This document shows, in pieces, positions 18,045 to 29,900 of a stretch of DNA of 64,000 nucleotides; position 1 is the stretch's first letter; the number at the start of each line of letters is the position of its first letter. The DNA is from Paenibacillus foliorum (GTDB lineage Bacteria; Bacillota; Bacilli; Paenibacillales; NBRC-103111). The notes under the pieces are model-generated. The model saw only the letters and a list, made by a program, of their open reading frames with translations. It had not been told where the DNA came from and made no database searches. The position numbers were made by a program, and so were the translations under genes. The stretch covers positions 1-64,000 of the forward strand of contig NZ_WHOD01000003.1 of assembly GCF_013141765.1 (NCBI RefSeq), given 5' to 3'.

Positions 18045-19022
18045 TTAAAAGAGGTTAATTTCAGGATTAACCAGATGCAAGGGTCTTGTCCCTGAAACGC
18101 CAAGAATCAGATTTTCTGCCGCTAGCATAGCCATTCGGGTTCGAGTCTTAATACTCGCGCTGCCGATATGTGGCATGGCAACGACATTGGGCAGCTTGAG
18201 GAGCCGATGACTTGGCTGCAAAGGCTCTGTTTCGAATACATCCAAGCCTGCCGCCCAGATCCGGCCGCCTGTTAAAGCATCGTACAAGGCATCCTCGTTG
18301 ACAATGCCTCCTCGGGCTGTATTAATAAGGACTGCGGTATGCTTCATTCTTGCGAATTGCTCACGGTCGATCAAATTAACCGTTTCTGGCGAATAAGGAG
18401 TCAACACAACAATAAAGTCGGATTGGCTAAGAAGGGTGTCCATATCGGCATAGGTCATGCCATAGGTCTTTTCAGCTTCAAGCTTTCTGGAACGGTTATA
18501 GTAAAGAAGCTCCATATCAAATCCCTTCGCTCTTTTGGCGACAGACTCCCCGATTCTTCCCATACCGATTATCCCTAAGGTTGCCCCATAAATATCCTGG
18601 CCTGTCAATTGCATGGGCGACCATGTTTTCCATTGGCCTTGTCTCAAATAATCGGAGGCTTCAATCAATCTTCGCGAGGTGGCGAGCATCAAGGCAAAGG
18701 TTAAATCTGCCGTCGTTTCTGTCAAAACCCCAGGCGTGTTCGTAACCGCAATGCCCCTCTTCGTTGCAGCTTCCACATCGATATTGTTGTAGCCTACTGC
18801 CATGTTGCTGATAACCTTCAGATTAGGCGCCGCCTCAAGCAATTGTTCATCAATCCGCTCCGTTAAGAGGCATAGCAAACCATCTGCATCCTTGAGCTGC
18901 TCCTGAAGCACTTCCCTCGGTACAGCTGTATCCTCTTCATCCCAAATACTTACATCACAGTGCTGCTTGATTTTAGCCAGAGCGGCTTCGGGAAGCTTGC
19001 GGGTAATGTAGATCTTATTCAA
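18045..19022 (-). CDS. D-isomer-specific 2-hydroxyacid dehydrogenase (glyoxylate/hydroxypyruvate reductase type)
   Basis: This 325-residue enzyme of the D-2-hydroxyacid dehydrogenase family probably reduces glyoxylate or hydroxypyruvate. The NAD-binding motif is LGIIGMGRIGESVAKRAKGF. The catalytic Arg is in LINTARGGIVNEDAL, Glu in DVFETEPLQP and His in MPHIGSAS. The start is TTG 19022 (MNKIYIT), with GAAGGG about 11 bases upstream; an ATG between them is out of frame and quickly stopped. It lies downstream of the galactarate operon but behind a terminator, so it is likely a separate unit. Confidence 0.85.
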   Translation of the reverse strand: MNKIYITRKLPEAALAKIKQHCDVSIWDEEDTAVPREVLQEQLKDADGLLCLLTERIDEQLLEAAPNLKVISNMAVGYNNIDVEAATKRGIAVTNTPGVLTETTADLTFALMLATSRRLIEASDYLRQGQWKTWSPMQLTGQDIYGATLGIIGMGRIGESVAKRAKGFDMELLYYNRSRKLEAEKTYGMTYADMDTLLSQSDFIVVLTPYSPETVNLIDREQFARMKHTAVLINTARGGIVNEDALYDALTGGRIWAAGLDVFETEPLQPSHRLLKLPNVVAMPHIGSASIKTRTRMAMLAAENLILGVSGTRPLHLVNPEINLF

Positions 19023-19143
19023 ATGTTCTCATCCCTTCAGTTAGGAGATTGTTTAGATTGGAATCGTTTACACTCAATGTATGTACTTTACCTATGCTTG
19101 TCAAGAGTTCCCCTCATAATCAGCAGGCCCTCGACAAAAAGAA

Positions 19144-19174
19144 ACCGGACTCCTTCAATTGAAGGAAATCCGGT
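19144..19174. terminator. Terminator of the galactarate operon
   Basis: ACCGGA and TCCGGT (19144-19174) enclose an inner CCTTC-AATT-GAAGG stem. On the minus strand the stem is followed by TTCTTTTTG, so it fits ending the leftward operon whose last stop is at 19199. Confidence 0.75.
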
Positions 19175-19198
19175 CTGCTTTTGTGACTCAAATATGAT

Positions 19199-21362
<2,164 letters not shown>

Positions 21363-21396
21363 GCACATCCATAACCGTTCTCGCGAATCGGCAATC

Positions 21397-22854
21397 TTAT
21401 TGCTTCACAAATACTGTTTTGATCGAGGTAAAAAACTCAATAGCCGCCTGCCCTTGCTCGCGAGAATGGGAGCTGGATTGCTTCATCCCGCCGAACGGAG
21501 CTTGCAGTTCAACTCCTGCGCTTTCCGCGTTAACTCTCACCAGACCTGCTTCCATATCATTAACGAATGTAAGCATGTTGCTAATATTTCTCGTGAAGAT
21601 AGAGGCGCTTAATCCGAATTCGCTGTCATTGGCTGTCTGTATGGCTTCTTCAAATGTATCTACCTTGATCAGAGCCAGTACCGGACCGAAAATTTCCTCT
21701 TTGGCAATGGTCATCTCCGGCTTCACATCATCGAAAACAGCTGGTTCTACATAGAAGCCGTCTCCTGTTCCGTTAGGTACTTTTCCTCCGAACAGAAGCG
21801 TAGCCCCTTCACTTATTCCCTTTTCTACATAGGAAAGCACCGTTTGCTGCTGGCTTTCACTGGCGCAAGGTCCCATCCACGTTTGCGAATCCATGCCGTC
21901 TCCGACCTTTAATTGCTTAACCCGCTCTACCAGCTTCTGCTTAAATGTTTCATAAACAGCGCTTTGTACAATAACTCTGCTCGTTGCTGTACATTTCTGC
22001 CCTGTAGAACGCAATCCACCGCTTATCGTTGCTTCAACAGCCAAGTCCAGATCAGCGTCTGCTGCAACGATCACTGGATTTTTCCCGCCCATTTCCAGCT
22101 GATACTTCGCTCCGCGAGCAATTGCTCCCATCGCAATACGTTTCCCTGTCTCATTAGAGCCGGTGAATGTAATTCCGTTGATGCCTTTATGCTCAATGAT
22201 GCCTTGGCCGATTTCACTGCCTCTGCCTACAACCATGTTGATTACCCCTGCCGGCAAACTCGCCTCATGGAAGCATTCCATGATTTTAGCCGCTGTAACC
22301 GCTGTCTCGCTGGCTGGTTTAAGAATAACGGTGTTCCCGTATATAAGCGCCGGTGCGATTTTCCAAATGGGAATGGCAACAGGGAAATTCCATGGAGTGA
22401 TAACGCCAACAACACCTAACGGTACGCGTGTCGTAAACATCAAGGCTTCGCTATCAGTTGAAGGAATGACATCTCCGACTTTGCGCATCCCCTCACCTGC
22501 ATAATATCTAAGAATCGCGACTCCGCGGGCTGTTTCGCCCTTGGCTTCCGGGAATGTTTTGCCCATCTCGCGAGTCATTGTCTCAGCGACTTCATCCAAG
22601 CGCTTCTCCAATGCATTGGCTACTTTGTACAAATATTCGCCTCTAGCTGCGCCAGACAGCTTGCGCCACGCAATCGAAGCCTGCTTCGCAGCAGCCGCTG
22701 CATGATCCAAATCTTCTCTGGAGGAGCGCTGAATATAGCCAACGATCTGGCTTTTGTTAGACGGATTAATGCTGGAATCGACCTCTCCGGTTAGTGAAGG
22801 CGTCCATTCACCGTTGATGTAGTTCAAAAAAGTTTCTCCTGCTTGGAAGGCCAT
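21397..22854 (-). CDS. Aldehyde dehydrogenase, probably 2-oxoglutarate semialdehyde dehydrogenase
   Basis: This 485-residue NAD(P)-dependent enzyme has the proton-abstracting Glu in [11 protein letters not shown], the nucleophile Cys in [12 protein letters not shown], and NAD-binding [21 protein letters not shown]. The final step of the glucarate/galactarate route oxidises 2-oxoglutarate semialdehyde to 2-oxoglutarate, and gene context supports that substrate. ATG 22854 (MAFQAGETF) is chosen because AAAGGG lies 12 bases before it, whereas it abuts the longer start at 22866. It is the first gene of the three-gene operon, right behind the palindromic operator. Confidence 0.8.
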   Translation of the reverse strand: MAFQAGETFLNYINGEWTPSLTGEVDSSINPSNKSQIVGYIQRSSREDLDHAAAAAKQASIAWRKLSGAARGEYLYKVANALEKRLDEVAETMTREMGKTFPEAKGETARGVAILRYYAGEGMRKVGDVIPSTDSEALMFTTRVPLGVVGVITPWNFPVAIPIWKIAPALIYGNTVILKPASETAVTAAKIMECFHEASLPAGVINMVVGRGSEIGQGIIEHKGINGITFTGSNETGKRIAMGAIARGAKYQLEMGGKNPVIVAADADLDLAVEATISGGLRSTGQKCTATSRVIVQSAVYETFKQKLVERVKQLKVGDGMDSQTWMGPCASESQQQTVLSYVEKGISEGATLLFGGKVPNGTGDGFYVEPAVFDDVKPEMTIAKEEIFGPVLALIKVDTFEEAIQTANDSEFGLSASIFTRNISNMLTFVNDMEAGLVRVNAESAGVELQAPFGGMKQSSSHSREQGQAAIEFFTSIKTVFVKQ

Positions 22855-22895
22855 TCTAGTACACATCCCTTTCCTGACTTCAGTTTAAGAAATAT

Positions 22896-22941
22896 AATAT
22901 CTGATATATCAGATATTGCCATAAGATGCCTTTATCGTCAA
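22896..22941 (-). promoter_or_regulatory. Promoter and perfect 22-base palindromic operator of the galactarate operon
   Basis: A perfect 22-base palindrome (22896-22917, core TGATATATCA) overlaps the -10 region of a minus-strand promoter: TTGACG (22936-22941), 17 bases, CAATAT (22913-22918). A GntR-family gene lies directly upstream, and a related site recurs before that gene, so this is the likely GntR operator. Binding would cover the -10 box and repress. Confidence 0.75.
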
Positions 22942-23043
22942 CACATAGTTTTGGCTGCACCCTAGTTACCTGACATCTAAAGCTCCCAGTTATCCCCGTC
23001 ATGTTGTAAAAAACACAGTCAGAGTGCAGCACCAAACCATCTG

Positions 23044-23706
23044 CTACTTCTTACTTTCCATAACAAAAGAGGCCGTCCTGCGAATATGATTCCGCATAGC
23101 TTCTTCCGCACCGTCCGGGTCCCGCTGAATAATTTTTTCCAAAACCAAAGAATGCTCCTTGTAAGCACGATCCAGCTCCTGAGAATCAGACAAAGCCTGC
23201 TTGCGAACAGCCCGGTCAAAAGCTCTAACCGCTGTGATTTGTTGAACAATATAATCATTCTGAGCAATATCCAAAATTTTATTGTGAAACGCCTCATTCA
23301 GCTCATACAAAAGAGCCCCATCATCCTCTTGAGTCGCCTTCTTTATCTTCAACATATGTTCTTCCAGTTCAATTATTTCCTGATCGGAAATTTTGATCGC
23401 AGCGAGCCTGGCAGCCACACCTTCAAGTGCTGATCTTGCCCAGCTGATCTCCTCGATGGAGCTCATTATTTTATTAGATACGAAGGTTCCAATTCTCGGC
23501 TTAGTTATGACAAGTCCTTCCTGATCCAAACGGCGTAAAGCCTCTTTGACAGGAGTTGTACTCACACTGAAGCTTTGAGCGATATCCCGCTCCTTGAGAT
23601 GAGAGCCCTGAGCAATAGTCCCCGATAATATAGCTTCCTTCAAAGCTTCGTAAACCATATCCCGGATGGATAATACTTTTGAACTTATATCTACACGGTA
23701 TTGCAT
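23044..23706 (-). CDS. GntR-family (FCD domain) transcriptional regulator
   Basis: This 220-residue regulator has an N-terminal winged helix (VYEALKEAILSGTIAQGSHLKERDIAQSFSVSTTPVKEALRRLDQEGLV, residues 18-66) and an all-helical FCD effector domain. The FCD metal-site residues include His of HMLKIKK, EAFHNKIL and the C-terminal RNHIRRT. GAGGAGAG precedes ATG 23706. Placed between the operon it probably controls and its own operator at 23760, it is likely a repressor released by galactarate or a breakdown product; that is an inference. Confidence 0.85.
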   Translation of the reverse strand: MQYRVDISSKVLSIRDMVYEALKEAILSGTIAQGSHLKERDIAQSFSVSTTPVKEALRRLDQEGLVITKPRIGTFVSNKIMSSIEEISWARSALEGVAARLAAIKISDQEIIELEEHMLKIKKATQEDDGALLYELNEAFHNKILDIAQNDYIVQQITAVRAFDRAVRKQALSDSQELDRAYKEHSLVLEKIIQRDPDGAEEAMRNHIRRTASFVMESKK

Positions 23707-23759
23707 TGTACTTCTCTCCTCTAATGTTTATGGCCGCGATACTAACACATACGAGTCTG

Positions 23760-23774
23760 TGATATATCAGATAT
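23760..23774. promoter_or_regulatory. Second GntR operator, upstream of the regulator gene
   Basis: TGATATATCAGATAT repeats exactly 15 bases of the 22-base palindrome at 22896. It lies 54 bases before the regulator start. The outer left arm is degenerate. It suggests autoregulation. Confidence 0.6.
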
Positions 23775-23870
23775 CTACGCAAATCATATCAACCCGATTA
23801 TTAGATGTCAATCCAGAATTCAATAGATGGTGGCGCTAGTCAGTTGCATTCATTTTGCTCTTAAAAAAGT

Positions 23871-23904
23871 TCAAAAAAAAGCGCGACTCTCAACTGAGAG
23901 CCGC
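23871..23904 (-). terminator. Terminator of the stalk-domain protein gene
   Basis: On the minus strand a 9-10-bp stem (23883-23904, GCGGCTCTC against GAGAGTCGC with one G-U) is followed by GCGC and a run of eight T. It lies 15 bases after the gene's stop at 23920. Confidence 0.85.
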
Positions 23905-23919
23905 TCCACAAACCCTTTT

Positions 23920-24669
23920 CTATTCAATACCGGCAAGCGTTACATTGTAGAAGGCTCCATCAGTCTCCACGCTGGAACCACTGGCGTTTCTATTATAAGT
24001 TTGGATTTCTAGAATCTCAACCCCGCGAACGTCCACACTCACCTGAATCGGATCATCCCCTGCAGTGGTTTTAAACGATTTAATAAGCGTCTTATTTCCC
24101 TTCTTGTCCACATTATAGAAGCTAACTCCGCCTTTATTTGTATTACCGAGGTTTTTATAAGGAACCACAAGCTGGCCATTAATTTGGCTATAGTTGGAAT
24201 GGAGCATATAGGTGAAGTTGTAGGCGTTACTGAAGCGATTGAATGCTGTTATCTTTTTGTCAAGTATCTCAAAAACCGCTTTCTCTTCTTTATTAACATA
24301 ATAATCCATCTCGTTGTAGGTCTTCACTTCTTTAATATCTGTTTGGGCCGCTACAGGTGCTTGTCCCACATAGATCGATGAAGTGTCGCCATCCCATTTT
24401 ACTTCCTTCTGATTATTTGTTAATGCATTCGACAGCGCTCTTAATGGAAGATAAGTCGTGCCGTCATAGATGAACGGTTCTACGATTTTGCCATCACTAT
24501 CGGTCGGTTTAATTAATTTACCTTCAACAAATAGCTTGATGCCGCCTTGTACTACATTAATATCGGTAAGCTTTCCATCTGCAAAAGCAGTACCTACCGA
24601 TGCAAGCAGCGCAAACGTGCAAGCCCCCATTACGAATCCTTTAAGCTTATCTCGATTTAATTTTAACAT
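23920..24669 (-). CDS. Secreted protein with copper-amine-oxidase-type stalk domain
   Basis: This 249-residue exported protein has a signal peptide (MLKLNRDKLKGFVMGACTFALLASVGTAFA, cleavage about residue 30). Residues about 35-105 match the stalk domain found in many Paenibacillus proteins: GGIKLFVEGKLIKPTDSDGKIVEPFIYDGTTYLPLRALSNAL then VKWDGDTSSIYV. The remaining 140 residues form a beta-rich region that I cannot assign (about residues 115-245), perhaps a carbohydrate-binding-like NPCBM fold, given EIQTYNRNASG...YNVTLAGIE. AAAAGGGAG precedes ATG 24669. No enzyme activity is implied by the stalk domain. Confidence 0.75.
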   Translation of the reverse strand: MLKLNRDKLKGFVMGACTFALLASVGTAFADGKLTDINVVQGGIKLFVEGKLIKPTDSDGKIVEPFIYDGTTYLPLRALSNALTNNQKEVKWDGDTSSIYVGQAPVAAQTDIKEVKTYNEMDYYVNKEEKAVFEILDKKITAFNRFSNAYNFTYMLHSNYSQINGQLVVPYKNLGNTNKGGVSFYNVDKKGNKTLIKSFKTTAGDDPIQVSVDVRGVEILEIQTYNRNASGSSVETDGAFYNVTLAGIE

Positions 24670-24763
24670 TTAGCATAACTCCCTTTTATAATAATTTTGT
24701 GAATACTCGGATAACAACCAATCGTCTGCATAACCAGCCTTTATCTGCCCAGAAATCCTTAGT

Positions 24764-26017
24764 TTACATCGGCGACACGGAAGCTAATTCATATTTTTTG
24801 GCTTTCAGGTAGCTTAACCCTCCGCCCTCCGACGTAAATTTAACAACCTTATTGGGACTAATCTTCCCAGCGATCTTGGAGTAGGCCTTGCCCACCTGCT
24901 TATTATTTTCATCATAGAGGTTAAGGGTAATCTCCACATAGTTCCAATCTTTTTTCGTATAATTCTTGATCTCACCGTAAATTTCATCCACGTTATTGTT
25001 AAAGTATTTGGCATTCAGACTCACCATGACAGGGTTGAACACAGCCTCCCACTTATTGGGTGCGGACTTGGATGAAATCTCCTGTTTATCTGGTGATGGC
25101 GGAGCGGTTGGAGATTTTGATGCTGATGCTGATGCTGGTGCTGGTGCTAGTGCTGGTGCTGGATGTTGGCTGGATGAAGAAATGGTACAGTTTGGCAAAG
25201 CCTTACTAAGCGCTTCAATGTCCGTTGAGCGAATCTTGTTATTCGTTAGCTCAAGCTTGGTTAAATTCTTTAAGCTCTGCAAAGCACTGATATCGGCAAT
25301 TTTATTGCTGGATAGCCTGAGTGTTTTTAGCTGGGTTAAGCCTTTCAACGCACGGATATCGCTTATGTCATTATCATATAAATCAAGCGAGGTTAAATTA
25401 GTTAAGCCTGCCAATGCGTCAATGTCGTTTATTTTATTGCCCGATAAATTAAGCTCCGTTAACTGAGTTAGCCCTTGCAGAGCAGAAATATCGCTTATTT
25501 CGTTCCAAAATAATGAAAGCTTCTTCAAATTCGTTAAATCCTTTAGGGGAGTTAAATCCTTGAGGCTGCTATTGATCTCTAGAACTGTAAGATGATTTAA
25601 CTTAGCAAGCGGTGTCAGATCACTAAATTCATTCCTGTTCTTAGCATCCATTAATGCAAATCGGGTCAAATAAAGCTCCTCTAGATTAGCTAAATCTGCT
25701 AATGGTTTTATGTCTTTTATTGGATTATCGTTTAAATTGATTTTTTTCAAATTAGTTAGATCTTCTACCCCCGACAGATCTGTAATATTTCTTTTGGATG
25801 CAATTAATTCTGTGAGTGTTTTCAAGTCCTTCTTATGTATTTCTCCTGTTGGACGTTTAATTGCTTCTCTTATTTGAGCATCTAAACCCTGATCCTTGAA
25901 AATCACCGTTTTGTCTGCCTGTACACTACTGGTCTCAGCTTGTTTAGGAACGGCTGCCGAACAGCCAGAAGCGGTTGCTAGTATACTGCTTAAAAGTATG
26001 ATTACTGCCTTCTTCAA
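24764..26017 (-). CDS. Leucine-rich-repeat lipoprotein with FxLYD-type C-terminal domain
   Basis: This 417-residue surface lipoprotein has lipobox TASGC (lipid Cys about residue 19). About eight 22-residue internalin-type leucine-rich repeats follow (residues 75-270), for example LTNLKKLSLFWNEISDISAL and LTQLTELNLSGNKINDIDAL. A Pro/Ala/Ser linker (PAPALAPAPASASASKSP) is coded by tandem hexamers, and the C-terminal domain (residues 320-417, SLNAKYFNNNVDEIYGEIKN ... YVEITLNLYDENNKQVG) looks like an FxLYD domain. The start is TTG 26017, with AAGGGGGA 5 bases upstream. It probably mediates binding at the cell surface; the partner is unknown. Confidence 0.82.
   Translation of the reverse strand: MKKAVIILLSSILATASGCSAAVPKQAETSSVQADKTVIFKDQGLDAQIREAIKRPTGEIHKKDLKTLTELIASKRNITDLSGVEDLTNLKKINLNDNPIKDIKPLADLANLEELYLTRFALMDAKNRNEFSDLTPLAKLNHLTVLEINSSLKDLTPLKDLTNLKKLSLFWNEISDISALQGLTQLTELNLSGNKINDIDALAGLTNLTSLDLYDNDISDIRALKGLTQLKTLRLSSNKIADISALQSLKNLTKLELTNNKIRSTDIEALSKALPNCTISSSSQHPAPALAPAPASASASKSPTAPPSPDKQEISSKSAPNKWEAVFNPVMVSLNAKYFNNNVDEIYGEIKNYTKKDWNYVEITLNLYDENNKQVGKAYSKIAGKISPNKVVKFTSEGGGLSYLKAKKYELASVSPM
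25119..25160. repeat. In-frame hexanucleotide tandem repeat
   Basis: Plus-strand units GATGCT x3, GGTGCT x2, AGTGCT and GGTGCT follow one another inside the LRR lipoprotein gene and code for the Ala/Pro/Ser linker. The unit length keeps the reading frame, so copy-number change would only alter linker length. Confidence 0.7.
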
Positions 26018-26223
26018 CGGAATCCCCCTTAACCTATGAACAAAAAACTAAGTCATTAGTCTGCTGCAGGTCGTTACCTTTGAAATTCATAATAGGTGAA
26101 AGCTGACCAAATGTCTGTCGACTTTACGTCACATTCGCGTAAAAACGACATATTCCGCAACTTTATACCTACCACTCTGACAATAAATAGATTAAAATGT
26201 ATATGTTTGGAGGAGATGCACAA

Positions 26224-26916
26224 GTGTGGGACATACGGTCAGAATTTGGTACGCGCGTTAAAGAGCTGAGATCGCGAAGCGGCATGTCACAGGAGCTGCT
26301 GGCCCATCGCTCTGAATTGGATCGTACCTACATAAGCGGAGTAGAACAAGGGCAACGAAATGTCAGTCTGGTCAATATCCAGCGTATTGCTGAAGCTTTG
26401 AATGTATCGATAGAATATTTATTCTCAGGCGAGCGTTTTTCAACAAGCCCCGCTTATCAGAAGAAGGACTTTGCTTTGCCTTTTTTAGAGCGTTTCAAAT
26501 ATGAGATTGATTCCGAAAAAAGGATTTTGTCCTTTCAAGTGTACGGACTGCTTACCGGAGAAAATGTGGACTATATGGCAGCTACCTTGCTGGGGATTTG
26601 CTCAGCTTTTGGGAAAGGTGAATTGAACGTATTTGTAGACCATCGTGAAATGAAAACTGCAGACGGGGAGCCGGCTGTTTACTCTCTAGAAGTAGCAGAA
26701 AGAGCCGTAATATTTCAACAAGGTTTAACTAATTACAGTAATAAAGTTGTTCTTTTATGCAATTCAGAGTTTATGGTTCAACAGATGAATCATGTCACAA
26801 CAGCTAGTGGTATAAGCGATAAATCCATCCATCTCTACGGTCAGGATCAGGACATGATTAATAAAGCCTACCAGTTGTTGGACATTAATGGGAGCAGCTT
26901 AATTAAAACTATATAA
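26224..26916 (+). CDS. XRE-family transcriptional regulator with uncharacterised C-terminal domain
   Basis: This 230-residue protein has an N-terminal helix-turn-helix of the Xre/SinR type (FGTRVKELRSRSGMSQELLAHRSELDRTYISGVEQGQRNVSLVNIQRIAEALNVSIEYLF split across residues 7-65). The remaining 160 residues look like an alpha/beta domain (ILSFQVYGLLTGENVDY ... GELNVFVDHREM ... VVLLCNSEFMVQQMNH), somewhat like a STAS/SpoIIAA-type fold; this is a guess. GTG 26224 is chosen since GGAGGAG lies 8 bases before it. It is divergent from the LRR lipoprotein gene and may control it. Confidence 0.75.
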   Translation: MWDIRSEFGTRVKELRSRSGMSQELLAHRSELDRTYISGVEQGQRNVSLVNIQRIAEALNVSIEYLFSGERFSTSPAYQKKDFALPFLERFKYEIDSEKRILSFQVYGLLTGENVDYMAATLLGICSAFGKGELNVFVDHREMKTADGEPAVYSLEVAERAVIFQQGLTNYSNKVVLLCNSEFMVQQMNHVTTASGISDKSIHLYGQDQDMINKAYQLLDINGSSLIKTI

Positions 26917-26951
26917 CGAAACCGCCAGCAAAATTTGTTGGCGGTTTCGTT
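26915..26951. terminator. Terminator after the XRE regulator
   Basis: A perfect 13-bp stem (26915-26927 with 26939-26951) begins at the stop codon and is followed by GTTTCT. It also lies 38 bases past the stop of the convergent SLH gene (26990), so it may work in both directions. Confidence 0.85.
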
Positions 26952-26989
26952 GTTTCTATAGATAAATCTACAACAGGTACTGATTAAAG

Positions 26990-29900
26990 TTAAGGTAACA
27001 GGCGAAGCAGATTCGCTATAGCTTGAGCCGTTTCTGCTCTGTTCGTCCATTGTGTCGGTTGAAATTCACCACTTTCCATACCGTTCATCAAGCCAGCATT
27101 CTTAGCCGCATTGACGGAGCCTACAGCCCAGCTTGATACTTTGCTTTCGTCGGTGAAGCTGCTGCTGGAAGTAGCTTGCAGCTTCGTTCCCTTAGCAGCC
27201 ACTTCATAGGCTCTTACAAGCATGACCGCCATTTCTTCTCGGCTTAGCTTATCGTCGGGATAGAACGTTGCAGCTGTGCGGCCTCCAATCAGCTTCGCCT
27301 CATAAGCAGCAGCTATAGCTTCCGCATACCAGGCTTGAGACGATACATCGTTGAATGGTAAGGCTATAGCTTTGGGAGCCGATAGTCCGAGGGAACGGAC
27401 CAACAGAGCTGCAAATTCAGCACGGGTTGTCAAGGCTGTAGGTGCGAAATGCTCAGCATCAATGCCGTTGACAATGTGTTTGGCCGAAAGGATATTTACC
27501 GCATCAAAAGCCCAATGTCCAGAAGGTAGATCTTTATAGGTTTTATTGTATTCCAGCACCGTATATACACTGAAATGGTTGAGCTTCACTGTAATTTGTT
27601 TGTTCACGGTATCAATAAGCCCACCTACATATTCCCATTCCTTAGTTTGCTCGTTAAGGTAATAGACACCAAGCAGTTGTTCATTAAGACCTGAGCTACC
27701 ATCAAAAGGAATCTTAATCTCGATGGGCTCGTTGAAAAAAGCTAATTTCTTCTCCACGCCGTCTTTAGTAATAATAGACAACTCAAACTGAAGCACTTGG
27801 CTCGCTGATTTTACTAGAGCATCCTTAGTTTTCGATGCAGAGCCAGCTAAGCTCTCAGCTTCCTGTCTATCCACAGCGCTTATTTTCAATGAAATTTGTG
27901 CATCCTTAGCCACCGCTTCACTTCCAAGCAGTGCTGTTAATGACTTTAAGACCTGAAGCGGAATGCTCACAGTCCCTTTCTCTGATTGAACTTCAAGCTT
28001 ACCGTTTGGCGACTTCAAAGCAATAACAGCCTCAGCAGGCAACAGAAGCTGCTTCTTGCCAGTTCCCAGCACTAGAACAAGCTTACCGTTAGTATCCGGC
28101 TGAAGATCGCCGATTTTCAGGCTTTGCTTATCTCCAGAAACAGCTTCTAGTGGAACGTTCCCGCCACCACCCTTGGAAGGATTCGTAGTATACACTGAAG
28201 TAAGTACGCTAATCGCTGCTCCTTCCGATAAGTTTTCTGCTGCATCGGCCGCTTTTACAGTAAAGTTATAGGATGTTCTCGGCTGAAGGCCTGTGAGCGT
28301 ATAGGTCAGTCCTGTTACTGTCGCTGCTGCTGTTGGATCATTATTCATATAAAGCTTATAGCCCACTACACCCACGTTATCCGTTGCCGCTGTCCAGCTC
28401 AAGCTAACGCTGGTTTGAGTCTTGCCGCTTACGCTTACGACAGGTGCGCTTGGCGGGGTGGTGTCTGTTCCTGCAGGCGGCAGGTCTGAGTCAAAGGTTG
28501 CCGTAACACCTGTTAAAGGGGCTTTAACTATGCTATTGCCAGCCAAAGCTGATGCTGCTGTACCGCTAATTCGCAGCTGTGTATCTCCGCTTGCATTCAG
28601 AACTTTGAAGTTCAGCGTAGCATAAGGCTTCGCACCACTAGCGGCATCCGTACCCATACGGGTGGCGACATACGCAATGTGGCCTCCTTGAATAGTTACA
28701 TTTTCAAACCCTGTAAGCTTACCATCAACTTTTCTAACGAAACTGTTTGCGCCAATTTCTTCCCTGCTTCCTGCAAAAAGCTCAGTTACCACTTCTTCCA
28801 ACTTGAGCACAGCAGGATCAAAATCAAAGCTGGATTGAATTCCATACAGAGGATCGGCCCCCACGGCCCATAAATGAACCTGAAGACTGCTTTTACCTGT
28901 GGCTGGAAGAGTCACTTGAGAACTATAGCCGAGTTGGCTCACAGTTACATTAGCTACAGCACGGCTCTGTCCATATACGGCTGTTATTACCGTCGAACCG
29001 TCCTGCTTACCCGTTACTTTACCTGCTCCATCTACCTCCGCAACTGCTGGATTGGAGGAGCTGAAGCTGGCTAATCCGGAAACATTCAGCTCGGACCCGT
29101 TGGAGGTCTGAAGAAGAACCGTTGTTTGACGGCTTGTGCCCAGCTGCAGCACGTATCCTTCTGAATCCAGTTTAACCGAACTCACAGCCACATTAGAGGA
29201 TACTGATTTACCGGCGTAGGTTGCTGTGATAACGGTGGTTCCTGCGGATAATCCGGTTACCGTACCTGCTCGATCCACCCAGGCAACAGATGAATTGGTG
29301 CTCATATAAGTTGAGGATAAAGACACATCCCTTACGCTTTGATCTGAATAAATGGCTGAAACAACCGTTTTATGTGACTCACCAGCTTGTAAGCTGTATG
29401 CTCCTGTATCCAATTGCAGATCCGTGAGCACAGGATATACCGTCACTGTAGCCGCAGCTGATTTACTGCCATAGATGGCTGTAATTACAGTAGTCCCCGG
29501 ACTATTGCCGGTAACAAGCCCTGCTCCATTAACCGAAGCAACAGATGAGTTATTCGACGAATATTTAGCCGCAGCTGTGACATTTCTTAAACCATTGGAA
29601 TAAACAGCTGTCACTACAGTCGCGCGCTCCGCCCCCTGCTGAATACTGTAAGCTGCTGCATCCAGCTGCAGGCCGTTAAGCACAACATCACTAGCAACAT
29701 CAATAGTTGTTGATGCCGTTTTACCGGCATAGTGGGCAGTGATGACCGCAGATCCGATGCCTTTGGCTGTTACAACTCCTTTGGCATCCACTTGCGCTAT
29801 CGCCGTATTTGAGGAATCATACCAAGCTGCCTTCGTAACATCACCAATCGTTCCATCCGGATAGTTGGACGTCACCTTGGATGTGTGTGTGTGGCCGATT

